44,564 bases of DNA from Rhodospirillales bacterium (lineage in GTDB: Bacteria; Pseudomonadota; Alphaproteobacteria; Rhodospirillales; JASLLZ01). Below the pieces are notes generated by a model. The model was not told where the DNA came from, ran no database searches, and saw nothing but the letters and a program-made list of their open reading frames with translations. Shown one piece after another: positions 31,222 to 40,578 of the stretch (within the stretch, counting starts at the first letter, position 1; every line of letters starts with the position of its first letter). The translations under genes and the position numbers were made by a program. The DNA lies in the NCBI GenBank assembly GCA_030754885.1, contig JASLZL010000031.1, positions 1 to 44,564 of the forward strand, in the 5' to 3' direction.

Positions 31222-32328
31222 TTGATTGGCGCCGTGACGACATCACCATCCCAAATTTGGCGCGACATTGGCCGGGTTTTGTTATCGCTCGGTCTGGGCG
31301 CTGCCGGTGGGGCGTTGTTTGCCTATCTACGCATGCCGCTTCCGTGGATGGTCGGCGCCGCCTTCGTCACCACGTCGGTGGCGCTTACGGGTGTTAAGCT
31401 CAAAATGTCGAAGCGCCTTCAGTTTGCGATGATTGTCGTACTGGGTGTTATGCTGGGCAGCGCCTTTTCCCCTGAAACGCTGCGAGACGCGGTCCGCTGG
31501 TTGGGCAGTTTTGCCGGGGTCGTACTCTACGTGATGGTGATCGGGGGATGTACGCTCCTCTATCTCTATCGTAAGAAGGGCTATTCCCTGCCCACGGCCT
31601 TCTTCTCCTCGGCACCGGGCGGCTTTAGCGACATGGTCATCCTGGGCGCTGAGATGGGCGCCGACGTGCGCGTCATATCCCTGATCCACAGCGTCCGAAT
31701 TTTTTTCGTCGTTCTCTCGATCCCCTTCGGGTTCCGCTTTTTTCTGGGCTACGAGCCAACCGGCTTTGGGGTGCCGGGACCTTCGCTGGCCAGCCTAACG
31801 ATGGCAGATCTTGCGATCTTGATGGTATGCGCCGTCGCCGGGTACTGGGTGGCCAAGATGATGCGCCTGCCAGCCCCCATATTCACCGGCCCCATACTGC
31901 TCAGCGCGGCCTTTCATCTTGGCGGTCTGACGGATGCCAGTCCTCCGGCCATCTTGATTGCCGTGGCCCAGGTCGTCCTTGGCACCAGCATCGGCTGCCG
32001 TTTTACCGGCTATAAACTGCGGGACATCTTGAGAACCATGGTGACGGGAGGCCTCGTTGCGATGGCCATGTTAGTCACCGCCCTGGTTTTTGCACTGGTT
32101 CTCGAAAAGCTCACCGGCCTCCCCTTCCCTGCCCTTCTCTTGGCGCTGTCGCCTGGAGGCATGGCCGAGATGAGCCTTATCAGCCTGGCCATGAATGTCG
32201 ATATCGCCTTCGTTTCCAGCCACCACCTGGGACGTATCTTCGTTGTCGTCATGGTGGCGCCGCTGGTCTTTCACTTTCTATCGAAACTCTCCGCCTTGGC
32301 GGTCGAGAATCCCAAGAATGGGGATTAG
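31222..32328 (+). CDS. AbrB-family (ammonia monooxygenase-like DUF) membrane protein
   Basis: This integral membrane protein has 368 residues and about ten helices in two repeated halves. Each half carries the family hallmark: LPWMVGAAFVTT with FFSSAPGGFSDMVILGAEMG in the first, and LPAPIFTGPILLSAAF with LLALSPGGMAEMSLISLAM in the second. This is the membrane AbrB/PF05145 family, not the DNA-binding AbrB. Its transport function is poorly known. TTG 31222 and GTG 31234 are equally weak starts. It converges with pyrD, overlapping by four bases. Confidence 0.85.
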   Translation: MIGAVTTSPSQIWRDIGRVLLSLGLGAAGGALFAYLRMPLPWMVGAAFVTTSVALTGVKLKMSKRLQFAMIVVLGVMLGSAFSPETLRDAVRWLGSFAGVVLYVMVIGGCTLLYLYRKKGYSLPTAFFSSAPGGFSDMVILGAEMGADVRVISLIHSVRIFFVVLSIPFGFRFFLGYEPTGFGVPGPSLASLTMADLAILMVCAVAGYWVAKMMRLPAPIFTGPILLSAAFHLGGLTDASPPAILIAVAQVVLGTSIGCRFTGYKLRDILRTMVTGGLVAMAMLVTALVFALVLEKLTGLPFPALLLALSPGGMAEMSLISLAMNVDIAFVSSHHLGRIFVVVMVAPLVFHFLSKLSALAVENPKNGD

Positions 32329-33383
32329 CGTTGATCGGCTCCCACCGCTTCGGAAAGACTAGCGAAACCATCGGCACGCAGCAGACCAGCCAGTTCGCGT
32401 TTGATGCGGTTGATCAGACCGGGACCCTGATAGATGAGCGCGGTATACACCTGAACCAATGACGCCCCGGCGCGGATCTTGTCATAGGCGTCTCGGCCGT
32501 TAAAAACGCCACCAACCCCAATGAGGGGAATTTGATGCCCGACGCGGCTGTACATCTCGCCCAGTACCAGGGTCGATGGCCCGAACAAGGGACGTCCACT
32601 CAGCCCTCCCGTTTCGCTCCGGTGGCGTCCGACAAGAGTGGGGGGACGTTCAATCGTGGTATTGGTGGCAATCAAACCGTCGACACCGGTCTCAAGGGAA
32701 ACTTCAGCGATATCGTCCTTGTCTTCGGATGTCAGGTCGGGGGCGATCTTGAGCAGCAGCGGCGGCCTTTCCCGTTCGGGTGTCTCGGCCAGCGTCCCTT
32801 GTACGCCAAGCAAGAGCTGGCGCAGTTGGCTACGGCCCTGTAAGGCGCGCAGACCAGGCGTGTTGGGTGACGAAACATTGACCACCAGATAGTCGGCAAG
32901 ACGGGCTAAGACTTTGGCGCCGCTGACGTAATCGTCCACGGCTTGGGCACTGTCCTTGTTGCGCCCAATGTTAACGCCGACGATGCCGGATCGATTTCGT
33001 TTCCCAAGCCGTTCGGCCACCGCGTCGATACCTTGGCTGTTGAATCCCAGGCGGTTGACGGCAGCGCCGTCGGCGGAAAGACGGAACACACGCGGGCGTG
33101 GATTGCCGGGCTGGGGCCGCGGCGTGACGCTGCCTATCTCGACAAAGCCAAAACCCTGGGCCAGCATGGCGTCCGCCACCCGGGCGTCTTTGTCGAATCC
33201 GGCCGCCAATCCGATGGGGTTGACGAAGTCCCGGTCCCAAAGACGGGTCTGGAGAATGGCGTCTTCGAAGGGTGCCGGGCCCGGTATCAAACCGCGTTCC
33301 AGCGCTGCAATGGCAAGGTTATGGGCGGTCTCTGGATCAAGGAGCCTTAAGATCGGTCCGGCCAGGGGGTAGAGGTCAGGCAT
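32325..33383 (-). CDS. pyrD: Dihydroorotate dehydrogenase (quinone), class 2
   Basis: It oxidises dihydroorotate to orotate in pyrimidine synthesis, passing electrons to membrane quinone. ATG 33383 (MPDLYPLAGPILRLLDPETAH) gives 352 residues including the membrane-associating N-terminal helix of class 2. Motifs include NPIGLAAGFDKDA, FVEIGSVTPRPQPGNPRPR, NRLGFNSQG and VVNVSSPNTPGLR with the catalytic Ser. LIGVGGVFNGRDAYDKIRAG forms the FMN phosphate site. A frame to 33428 lacks support. Confidence 0.94.
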   Translation of the reverse strand: MPDLYPLAGPILRLLDPETAHNLAIAALERGLIPGPAPFEDAILQTRLWDRDFVNPIGLAAGFDKDARVADAMLAQGFGFVEIGSVTPRPQPGNPRPRVFRLSADGAAVNRLGFNSQGIDAVAERLGKRNRSGIVGVNIGRNKDSAQAVDDYVSGAKVLARLADYLVVNVSSPNTPGLRALQGRSQLRQLLLGVQGTLAETPERERPPLLLKIAPDLTSEDKDDIAEVSLETGVDGLIATNTTIERPPTLVGRHRSETGGLSGRPLFGPSTLVLGEMYSRVGHQIPLIGVGGVFNGRDAYDKIRAGASLVQVYTALIYQGPGLINRIKRELAGLLRADGFASLSEAVGADQR

Positions 33384-33550
33384 CGGGCAGGCACCGGTGG
33401 TGAAAGTCCTCGACCGAGATGGCGGCACACTAACAGGTCACCGAATGCCTGTCATACGGCAAACAGTATTTCTCCCTTTCCGCCCGGGTGCCGAACGCCA
33501 TACACTGCTCACGAGGAACTTTGTCGCAACGAATGCAAGACCTGAGCGTC

Positions 33551-33955
33551 ATGTCCGAGCAAGCCGCCGTTCTTTTCGCCAATGATGCCTTCTACGTTGC
33601 CTTCACGACACGGGATCCTGACGTCATGGACGACGTTTGGGCGCGTTCGATCCCCGTCACTTGCGTCCATCCGGGCTGGAACGTGGTAGAGGGGCGCGAA
33701 GAGGTAATGGAAAGTTGGCGTGCCATTTTGGCCAACCCCGACTCGCCGCAAGTCACTTGTCGTCAAGCAACGGCTCACGTTCTGGGTGACGTCGCCTACG
33801 TGGTCTGTTTCGAAACCATTGAGAAAAATCATCTTGTGGCCACCAACGTCTTTGTGCGCGAAGAAGGCGCCTGGCGCATGGTCCACCATCAAGCGGGAAT
33901 CACCGCCCAGGGCCCATCCGAATCGGATGACGAGACACTGGACCGCATGCAGTAA
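33551..33955 (+). CDS. NTF2-like / SnoaL-fold protein
   Basis: This small alpha+beta cone protein has about 134 residues. The order is helix ANDAFYVAFTTRDPDVMDDVWA, the VTCVHPGWNVVEGREEVMESW segment, then strands ending AWRMVHHQAG. This is the DUF4440/SnoaL-like layout, and the role is unknown. ATG 33551 gives the usual family N-terminus. ATG 33533 or TTG 33521, the latter near GAGGA, would add 6-10 residues. It diverges from pyrD. Confidence 0.8.
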   Translation: MSEQAAVLFANDAFYVAFTTRDPDVMDDVWARSIPVTCVHPGWNVVEGREEVMESWRAILANPDSPQVTCRQATAHVLGDVAYVVCFETIEKNHLVATNVFVREEGAWRMVHHQAGITAQGPSESDDETLDRMQ

Positions 33956-34044
33956 CACGGCCATGTGATTTGGGCCGAGCGACCTATCCGGTTTAGAATC
34001 GTTCTCGGGTCCATGGACCAATTTCGAGAAAGGGAACGGTCGAT

Positions 34045-34509
34045 ATGCGATACCGACGAGTAGTCTTGGGGCTGGCGCTTGCCCTAGTTCTGACGCCGTC
34101 TGTTGTCAGCGCCGCCAGCGATAGTTTTATGGAGCCTAAAAAGGATGCCAACTACGTGGCAGCCGAAAAAGCGGTTAAGGCAAACGACTATCGGGGCGCT
34201 ATTGCGCTTCTTGACAAAGTCGTCAAGACGGATCCCAAAAATGCCAGTGCCTTCAATTACTTAGGTTACAGCCATCGCAAGCTGGGCGATTTCGACCGGG
34301 CGCTCGGTCATTATCAGCAGGCTCTGAAGCTTGACCCCGACCACCGCGGGGCCCACGAATATCTGGGTGAGCTTTACCTCCAGATGAAGGACTTGGTACG
34401 GGCTCAGCAACACCTCGAGCGGCTCGACAAGATTTGCATCTTCGGATGTGAGGAATACACGGACCTCAAGGAGGCGATAATGGCTTACAAGGCCAAGCAG
34501 TCGAGCTGA
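34045..34509 (+). CDS. Secreted tetratricopeptide-repeat protein
   Basis: The protein has 154 residues. Residues 1-28 are a signal peptide (LGLALALVLTPSVVSAA), so it acts in the periplasm. About three TPR units follow: NDYRGAIALLDKVVKTDPKN, then SAFNYLGYSHRKLGDFDRAL, then YQQALKLDPDHRGAHEYLGE. A conserved-looking CIFGCEEY (two Cys four apart) ends the repeat region and may form a disulfide or bind metal. The partner is unknown. The cyclophilin-fold gene follows after 29 bases, so the two may be co-transcribed. Confidence 0.82.
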   Translation: MRYRRVVLGLALALVLTPSVVSAASDSFMEPKKDANYVAAEKAVKANDYRGAIALLDKVVKTDPKNASAFNYLGYSHRKLGDFDRALGHYQQALKLDPDHRGAHEYLGELYLQMKDLVRAQQHLERLDKICIFGCEEYTDLKEAIMAYKAKQSS

Positions 34510-34538
34510 AGGCATCGGATAACATGGGGGAATAAGGA

Positions 34539-34913
34539 ATGCGTAAACTCAGAATGGATATCGGTGGCGTCGAGATTATCGCCGAGCTGTTCGACACGCC
34601 GACAGCGGACGCCATTCACGAGGCGGCGCCGTTTTCTTCGACGGCCCAGACCTGGGGCGAAGAAGTCTATTTTTCGACCCCCGTCACGGCGGTGCGCGAA
34701 GCTGATGCGCGCGATGTGGTAGAGGCCGGTGAACTGGCCTTCTGGGTTGAAGGGGACTCCATTGCCATCGGATATGGGCGGACACCGGTTTCTCGGGGCG
34801 ATGAAATCCGTCTTGCCGCGCCGACCAACATATGGGGCCGCGCCATCGAGAACGTACGCGCTTTATCGGCGGTCGACCCTGGTGCTCCTATCCTCGTCGA
34901 GGTCCTCGACTGA
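34539..34913 (+). CDS. Cyclophilin-like fold protein
   Basis: This 124-residue protein matches the bacterial Cyclophilin-like (DUF369/TM1367-type) family. It has an N-terminal strand with IAELFDTPTADAIHEAAPFS, TWGEEVYFSTP, and AFWVEGDSIAIGYGRTPVSR before EIRLAAPTNIWGRAI. These proteins adopt the cyclophilin barrel but lack the proline-isomerase active-site set. Function is unknown. It converges on the LeuD-type gene with 18 bases between stops. Confidence 0.8.
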   Translation: MRKLRMDIGGVEIIAELFDTPTADAIHEAAPFSSTAQTWGEEVYFSTPVTAVREADARDVVEAGELAFWVEGDSIAIGYGRTPVSRGDEIRLAAPTNIWGRAIENVRALSAVDPGAPILVEVLD

Positions 34914-34931
34914 CGGGGGTCTTTCCTTGCT

Positions 34932-35555
34932 TCAAGGATCGCCGTTAAAAAGCCAGGCCATATCGGCGCGATATCGCTCTTCAAAAGCGTCGATCTCGGC
35001 GGCGTGGCCAAGTGTCACGTCGACGCCGTCCAGTCCCTCCATCAGGCGGTGGCGCCATGACGGATCGATCTCAAAGGGATATTTGGCGTCATTGGGCCCC
35101 GTCACCGTCCGAGCCTCCAGATCAACGCCCAGCGGGGATCCCGGCAATTCCTTCACGTGGCGGCGCAACTGGGCCACCGGGCCGGCCTCGAGGCGTATCG
35201 GAAGCAGGCCATTGGTCAGGCAGTTGAAATAAAAGATGTCACCGAAACTGGGTGCGATGACGACGCGGACACCGTATTCGACCAGGGAATAGACGGCGCC
35301 TTCGCGTGCCGAGCCACAACCAAAATTGCGCTCGGCGACTATGATGGAAGCAGCGCGGTAAGGGTCCTGGTTGAGGATGAAGTCCGCCCTTTCGGTGCCG
35401 TCGGCGTGGAAACGAAGGTCATGAAATAGAAATTCCGCATATTCGGGCCCGAGCGGCTTTTTTAGGAAACGAGATGGAAATAGAACATCGGTTTCCATGT
35501 CGGGTCCGTCGATGGGCGCCGCGATGGCTGTCAGGTGCTTGAAAGGTTTCAACAT
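34932..35555 (-). CDS. leuD: 3-isopropylmalate dehydratase-type small subunit (divergent LeuD)
   Basis: This 207-residue swivelling domain partners the large subunit directly upstream. The family core is present: METDVLFPSRFLKK, RAASIIVAERNFGCGSARE, VIAPSFGDIFYFNC and NGLLPI. The usual substrate-loop SSREHA reads SAREGA, replacing a normally conserved His. That could mean a different hydroxy-acid substrate from leucine biosynthesis. The start overlaps the large-subunit gene by seven bases. No leuA or leuB is nearby. Confidence 0.82.
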   Translation of the reverse strand: MLKPFKHLTAIAAPIDGPDMETDVLFPSRFLKKPLGPEYAEFLFHDLRFHADGTERADFILNQDPYRAASIIVAERNFGCGSAREGAVYSLVEYGVRVVIAPSFGDIFYFNCLTNGLLPIRLEAGPVAQLRRHVKELPGSPLGVDLEARTVTGPNDAKYPFEIDPSWRHRLMEGLDGVDVTLGHAAEIDAFEERYRADMAWLFNGDP

Positions 35556-36961
35556 TCCCTGCCCGCCCCTTCAAGCCGCCGCACATCGGTGAGGTGCCCT
35601 GTCAAGGCAGCCGCCGCTGCCATCGCGGGGCTCATTAGATGAGTGCGAACGCCCCGTCCTTGCCGATGTGCGTAATTGCGGTTCGAGGTAGAGGCGCAGC
35701 GTTCGCCCGGTACGCAGGTATCACCGTTTATGGCAACGCAGAGCGAGCAACCCGAATGGCGCCATTCGAAACCGGCGTCGATAAAGATACGATCCAAGCC
35801 CTCTGCCTCAGCCTGGCGCTTAACGGGAGTCGAGCCAGGCACGACCAGGGCGGGCACTACCGCCCGACCGCACCGCGCCACTTGGGCGGCGGCGCGCAAG
35901 TCCTCAATACGCCCGTTCGTGCACGATCCGATAAAGACCCGGTCGATGGCAATGTCAGTAAGGCGCGCTCCCGGCGTAAGGTCCATATACTCCAGCGCCT
36001 GGCTCATGGCGGTTCGGGACTCTGCATCGCGTTCCGCCGTGGGATCGGGCACGGTGCTGTTGATAGGCAGCGCGTCACCGGGCGTAATGCCCCACGTCAC
36101 CATCGGGGCGATGTTCCCGGCATCCACCGAAACTTCGGCATCGAAACCGGCGTCGGAGTCGGTTGGCAGGGTCCGCCAGTAGGCCAGTGCGCGGTCACGA
36201 CCGGTACCCCGAGGTGCGAAGGGGCGATCGTCCAGATAGGCGAAGGTCGTCTCGTCGGGTGCCACCATGCCGACCCGCGCCCCGGACTCAATGGCCATGT
36301 TGCAGACCGTCATGCGTTCCTCCATGGAGAGGCCGCGGATGGTCGAGCCGGCGAATTCGATGGCATGCCCGGAAGCCCCGGAAACGCCGATTGTGGAAAC
36401 AATGGCCAGTGCGATGTCCTTGGCCGTGACGCCAAAAGGTCTGGTGCCGGCGAGGGTGACGCGCATTAGCTTCGGCTTGTTCTGCCACAGCGTCTGAGTC
36501 GCTAGAACGTGGGTCGATTCGGCGTGGCCGATGCCGATGGCAAGCGCTCCCAGGGCGCCTAGGGTCGAGATATGGGAATCGGCGCAGACCAGCAACAGTC
36601 CGGGCTGGGCGATACCTAGTTCCGGGCCGATAACGTGGATGATGCCCTGGCGCGGATCGTCGAGCCCGATGAGCGGGATGCCGCAATCACGGGCATTGGT
36701 GTGCAGGAGATCGACGACGTGGCGTGATTCGGGATCTTCAATCGCGCTGATCTCCCGCCCGAGGGTCGAAACAAAGTGATCCGCGGTGGCGAACGTCTGA
36801 TCGGGGCGCTTAACCGGGAGGCCACGGCGCTTGAGGAATTCGAATGAATGAAAGGAAGAATCATAAACCATGTGGCGTGAGATATAGAGTAGGCTCTGCC
36901 CATCCCCACCGCCGACAACCGTATGGCGGTCCCAAATCTTGTCGAACATAGTCTTCGGCAT
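35549..36961 (-). CDS. leuC: 3-isopropylmalate dehydratase-type large subunit (divergent LeuC)
   Basis: This aconitase-superfamily hydro-lyase subunit of 470 residues holds a [4Fe-4S] cluster. Cysteines are in FIGSCTNGRIEDL and SGCSLCVAI, and ERCASTSNRNYAHRQGRG is the usual substrate-binding stretch. The active-site segment, normally CGDSHTSTHGAFGALAFG, reads CADSHISTLGALGALAIG, losing a conserved Thr and His. The protein is therefore a true family member but may act on a different 2- or 3-hydroxy di-acid. It follows a short-chain dehydrogenase gene by 59 bases and precedes leuD. Confidence 0.83.
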   Translation of the reverse strand: MPKTMFDKIWDRHTVVGGGDGQSLLYISRHMVYDSSFHSFEFLKRRGLPVKRPDQTFATADHFVSTLGREISAIEDPESRHVVDLLHTNARDCGIPLIGLDDPRQGIIHVIGPELGIAQPGLLLVCADSHISTLGALGALAIGIGHAESTHVLATQTLWQNKPKLMRVTLAGTRPFGVTAKDIALAIVSTIGVSGASGHAIEFAGSTIRGLSMEERMTVCNMAIESGARVGMVAPDETTFAYLDDRPFAPRGTGRDRALAYWRTLPTDSDAGFDAEVSVDAGNIAPMVTWGITPGDALPINSTVPDPTAERDAESRTAMSQALEYMDLTPGARLTDIAIDRVFIGSCTNGRIEDLRAAAQVARCGRAVVPALVVPGSTPVKRQAEAEGLDRIFIDAGFEWRHSGCSLCVAINGDTCVPGERCASTSNRNYAHRQGRGVRTHLMSPAMAAAAALTGHLTDVRRLEGAGREC

Positions 36962-37020
36962 TGTTATCGTCCCCGGGGCCGTATCGAAGGCGCGATCGAG
37001 AATAGCATGGTGACAGTAGA

Positions 37021-37779
37021 CTAGCGCACGTAAGACGCGCCGTTAATGTCGATGGTGGTTCCGGTGGCATGGCGAGCCCGGCCCGAGGCGACGAAGAGAA
37101 CGACCTCGGCCACGTCCTCGGGAGACGCCATGTCGCCCAGGGGAATTTCCTTTGTTACCGCCTCTTCCCCGTGGATTTGCGTGAAGTCTTCCGCCATGTC
37201 GGTGCGCACGAAACCGGGCGCGATCACATAGGCCAAGATGTTGTCCGCCGCGAAACCGCGCGCCAGGCTACGCGTCAAGGATACCAAGCCCCCTTTTGAG
37301 GCGGCGTACTGCATGTAATCCGGTGTGTCGCCCCGGAACGCCGCGCGACTGGCGATGTTAACGATGATGCCGCCTCCCCTGGCTCGAAAGTGGAGGACAG
37401 CTTGGCGGCAAAGATGGGCTGCCGAGATCAGGTTGACCTGTAAGAGACGGCGCCACACCCCGGTCCAGGTGTCGAAGTCCTCATCCACGCCGCCCATTAC
37501 GTATACACCCGCATTGTTGATGATAACGTCAACGCGGCCCTTCCAGTCAACCGCCTCACGCCACACTCTTTCGACATCGTCATCGCATTCAAAATCACCC
37601 TGTACCAAGTGGCAGCCGGTCTTTTGAAGACCCCCGGCGATGGCTTCGGCGTCTTCGCGACCACGGCTGTAATGGAGGACGACGGCGCCGCCCGCCCCGC
37701 CCACGGCGCGCGCAATCGCGGCCCCGATGCCGCGCGAGGCACCGGTTACCAGGACAACTTTTCCGTCGAGATCCGACAT
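37021..37779 (-). CDS. Short-chain dehydrogenase/reductase
   Basis: This classical SDR has 252 residues from ATG 37779. The cofactor motif TGASRGIG is near the N-terminus, then IINNAGVYVMGG. The active site has NIASRAAF with the catalytic Ser and YMQYAASKGG (YxxxK). The ending APGFVRTDM and GTTIDINGASYVR is typical of FabG-like oxidoreductases. It leads the operon into the LeuC/LeuD-type genes, so it probably oxidises or reduces an intermediate of the same pathway. Substrate unknown. Confidence 0.88.
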   Translation of the reverse strand: MSDLDGKVVLVTGASRGIGAAIARAVGGAGGAVVLHYSRGREDAEAIAGGLQKTGCHLVQGDFECDDDVERVWREAVDWKGRVDVIINNAGVYVMGGVDEDFDTWTGVWRRLLQVNLISAAHLCRQAVLHFRARGGGIIVNIASRAAFRGDTPDYMQYAASKGGLVSLTRSLARGFAADNILAYVIAPGFVRTDMAEDFTQIHGEEAVTKEIPLGDMASPEDVAEVVLFVASGRARHATGTTIDINGASYVR

Positions 37780-38086
37780 TCTACTTTTTCCCTTACGTTT
37801 GAAGGCAGACCAATCGTGGCGGTACCGGTGGAGGGTGTCCGTGCTGTGCGGTAGGCTAGCGGTGGCACGTTCCGCCGTCCAGTCGTCCACTGGGCTGTTT
37901 CGATGGAACGCAGGCCGATGGGGTCTCTTGCAAATTGCCTAAATGGAATATCCCAGATTCCCTTTTCGGCCCTATTTATAGCGATCGCCGTCGCCTCCGT
38001 AACCGCGCCCCGCGTTGCGATCTGAGGTATAGTGACCTTCGAATTCGGCCACGGCTATGCCGATCCCATAATAGTGAGGCGTCAAG
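37780..38086. other. Divergent intergenic region (SDR / MaoC)
   Basis: No gene is seen in these 307 bases between divergent starts, so promoters in both directions are expected here. TATAGT at 38028-38033 could be a -10 element for the MaoC gene, but I find no convincing -35. The weak repeat GGAAT/ATTCC near 37945-37962 is too short to call. Confidence 0.4.
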
Positions 38087-38566
38087 ATGACCCAACCGGA
38101 ACCCACTGTCCGCGGACTATGGTACGAAGACTTCGTCATCGGCGACGAACGAATCTCACCCGGCCGAACCGTGACCGAAGCGGATGTCGTAAATTATGCC
38201 AGCCTGACTGGCGATTTCAGCCAAATGCACACCGACGAGGAATTTTCGAAGACCACCGAGTTCGGAACCCGCATCGCCCACGGCATGCTGGGAATCTCCT
38301 TGGCTTCGGCGCTTTGTCTCAGGACCCTTTATACCCGGGGAACCGCCGTCGCCACTCTGTCTTGGGGCGAATGGCGGTTTCGCAAGCCGCTTTACATCGG
38401 CGATACCGTCCACACCCGATGGCGCTTTACGGACAAAAGAGAAAGTAAAAGCAGGCCGGACGCCGGAATCATCACTGAGTTCATTGAACTGATCAACCAG
38501 AACGGCGAGGTGGTGCAAGACGGCGAGCACATTCTGATGATGAAGAAGAGACCCCGAGACGATTGA
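38087..38566 (+). CDS. MaoC-family (hot-dog fold) hydratase/dehydratase
   Basis: This protein has 159 residues with the MaoC signature. LRGWYEDFVIGD-like residues come first, then VTEADVVNYASLTGDFSQMH with the catalytic Asp and His, FGTRIAHGMLGISLASAL, and later WRFRKPLYIGDTVHTRW. Related enzymes hydrate enoyl-CoA or dehydrate hydroxyacyl-CoA esters, including mesaconyl-CoA. A GAGGCG ribosome site precedes ATG 38087. It is divergent from the SDR-leuCD-type operon, so the two may share a pathway. Confidence 0.85.
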   Translation: MTQPEPTVRGLWYEDFVIGDERISPGRTVTEADVVNYASLTGDFSQMHTDEEFSKTTEFGTRIAHGMLGISLASALCLRTLYTRGTAVATLSWGEWRFRKPLYIGDTVHTRWRFTDKRESKSRPDAGIITEFIELINQNGEVVQDGEHILMMKKRPRDD

Positions 38567-38570
38567 GCTA

Positions 38571-38586
38571 GCCGCTACGAAGCGGC
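38571..38586. terminator. Hairpin between convergent MaoC and ABC genes
   Basis: GCCGCT and AGCGGC form a perfect 6-bp stem with loop ACGA, centred between the two stop codons. It has no T-run, so it would be a weak or Rho-assisted terminator in either direction. Confidence 0.4.
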
Positions 38587-38590
38587 GCCG

Positions 38591-39601
38591 TCACCCCGTC
38601 GCATCGTTCAAATGGCAGGCTGAAAGGCGGCCCGGCCCGATCTCCTTGAGAACGGGCGCTTCTGTCTTGCATCGCTCCGTCGCGTGGGGGCAACGGGGAT
38701 GGAAGTAGCATCCTGACGGAGGATCGATGGGCGAAGGAATTTCACCCTTGACCGGTGCGAAGTTCCGTCGCCGGTTGTCGATGCGCGGCACCTCTTCTAG
38801 CAACGCCTTGGTATAGGGGTGATTGGGATCGCGGAACAGATCTTCGGCCGTCGCCACCTCGACAAGGCGTCCCAGGTACATGATGACCACCCGGTCGCTC
38901 AAATGTTCGACAACGCCCAGATCGTGGCTGATGAGCAGGTAGGTGAGCCCAAGCTCCTTCCTGAGATCCATGAACAAATTGAGGATCTGGGCCTGAATTG
39001 AAACATCCAGCGCAGCCACCGCTTCGTCGCAAATTAGGAAATCCGGCTTGACCGCCAGCGCCCGGGCGATACCGATACGCTGGCGCTGGCCGCCGGAAAA
39101 CTGGTGTGCGTAGCGTCGCTTAAATCCGGGCTCGAGACCGCACAAATTCATAACTTCATCGAGATAGTCGTCCAGTTCGTCGGAACTGACGATTTTGTGG
39201 GCCACCGGGGCCTCGCCGATAATGTCCCTAACCCGCATGCGAGGATTAAGTGATGCGAAAGGATCCTGGAAGATCATCTGCGATTTCAAGGATACCGACC
39301 TGCGTTTGGCCTTCGGCAAGGAAAGTAGATCCTCGCCACGGTACTGAATGGCGCCCGCCGTGGGTTCAAGGATGCCGGCGACCATGCGCCCGATTGTCGA
39401 CTTGCCGCAGCCGCTCTCGCCGACCAAACCCACCACTTCGCCCTCGCCAATGGTGAAGCTTACGTCGTCCACCGCTTGAACAACTTCTTCGCGATAGTTG
39501 CCGCCGACTAAATTGATCAGCTTGGTGGTCAGGTCCAGTGACTTGACGAACCGTTTGGTGATGTTTTGCAACCTCACCAAAGGTGCATTCGGCTCGGTCA
39601 T
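38591..39601 (-). CDS. Peptide-type ABC importer ATP-binding protein (DppF/OppF type)
   Basis: This 336-residue ATPase has Walker [14 protein letters not shown], signature [15 protein letters not shown] and Walker [13 protein letters not shown]. Note that the usual EPTSALD reads EAVAALD. The C-terminal oligopeptide-transporter extension has a CX-type iron-sulfur-like motif, [15 protein letters not shown] 39601 overlaps the preceding ATPase stop (ATGA). It is the last gene of the second importer operon. Confidence 0.92.
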   Translation of the reverse strand: MTEPNAPLVRLQNITKRFVKSLDLTTKLINLVGGNYREEVVQAVDDVSFTIGEGEVVGLVGESGCGKSTIGRMVAGILEPTAGAIQYRGEDLLSLPKAKRRSVSLKSQMIFQDPFASLNPRMRVRDIIGEAPVAHKIVSSDELDDYLDEVMNLCGLEPGFKRRYAHQFSGGQRQRIGIARALAVKPDFLICDEAVAALDVSIQAQILNLFMDLRKELGLTYLLISHDLGVVEHLSDRVVIMYLGRLVEVATAEDLFRDPNHPYTKALLEEVPRIDNRRRNFAPVKGEIPSPIDPPSGCYFHPRCPHATERCKTEAPVLKEIGPGRLSACHLNDATG

Positions 39602-40572
39602 TGGGGGTTGTCCATATGAGGGTGAAAACATCTTACGCCGCGGCCATCAATCGGTGCAGTGATTTCGGGCTGTTCCTCGCATGCGCCATCGGCCACCGCG
39701 CAACGGGTACGAAAAGCGCACCCCTTGGGCAAGCTGAGCATCGAAGGTGTCATGCCCGGGATTTGGTTCAACGGCCGGCCGCGGGTGTTCCGGCTGGGGA
39801 CCGAGCCGATCAGGCCGCGAGTATAGGGGTGCAGGGGGTTATCCAAGACCCCATCGACTGTGCCGGTTTCGACAAGTCTGCCTGCATACATGACGCAAAT
39901 GTCATCGGCAAGGCCGGCAACCACCGACAGGTCATGGGTAATCCAAATCATCGCCGTGTTGCTTTCCCGGCACAACGCCTGAACTTCAAAAAGGATCTGG
40001 GCCTGGATGGTTACGTCCAACGCGGTCGTCGGTTCGTCGGCGATGATCAACTCCGGCCGATGGAGTAAGGCGATGGCGATTGCTACGCGCTGGCGCATCC
40101 CGCCCGAAAACTGGTGTGGGTAGGCTTTCAGCCGCTCGTCCGGGGAAGGAATGCCGACCTGCCCCAGGGCGTCGCGCGCCCTTTGCCGCGCCGCGTCGCC
40201 CGTCATTTTTTCATGGGCCAAGAGTGCTTCGATCATCTGGGTATCGATGCGCAGCACCGGGTTAAGCGTCATCATGGGATCTTGAAAGACCGTCGAGATG
40301 CGCTTGCCGCGAATGTGCCTCATGCTCTCTTCCGAAAGCTGGACCAAGTCTTCGCCACCAAACAGTATGCGTCCATTGACGATACGACCCGGCGGATCGA
40401 CGAGGCCGAGGATGGAAAACCCGGTTACCGTCTTGCCCGAACCCGATTCCCCAACCAACCCAAGGATCTTGCCCTTATCGACCTCGAAGCTAACACCGTC
40501 GACCGCCTTTACCTCACCGGCCTTGGTGAAGAAAGTGGTGTTCAGGTTTTCGACGGAGAGGGTGGCGGCCAT
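39598..40572 (-). CDS. Peptide-type ABC importer ATP-binding protein (DppD/OppD type)
   Basis: This partner ATPase has 324 residues with Walker [14 protein letters not shown], signature [15 protein letters not shown], Walker [13 protein letters not shown] and the H-loop ITHDLSVV. The C-terminal family extension ends with [14 protein letters not shown], a cysteine motif as in DppD. It lies six bases after the second permease and overlaps the next ATPase gene. Confidence 0.92.
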   Translation of the reverse strand: MAATLSVENLNTTFFTKAGEVKAVDGVSFEVDKGKILGLVGESGSGKTVTGFSILGLVDPPGRIVNGRILFGGEDLVQLSEESMRHIRGKRISTVFQDPMMTLNPVLRIDTQMIEALLAHEKMTGDAARQRARDALGQVGIPSPDERLKAYPHQFSGGMRQRVAIAIALLHRPELIIADEPTTALDVTIQAQILFEVQALCRESNTAMIWITHDLSVVAGLADDICVMYAGRLVETGTVDGVLDNPLHPYTRGLIGSVPSRNTRGRPLNQIPGMTPSMLSLPKGCAFRTRCAVADGACEEQPEITAPIDGRGVRCFHPHMDNPQ

Positions 40573-40578
40573 GATTAA

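Noticed and set aside
34924-34938. TCCTTG/CAAGGA stem between convergent cyclophilin-fold and leuD genes
   Set aside because: Six pairs only, overlaps the leuD stop codon and has no T tract. Too weak to call a terminator.
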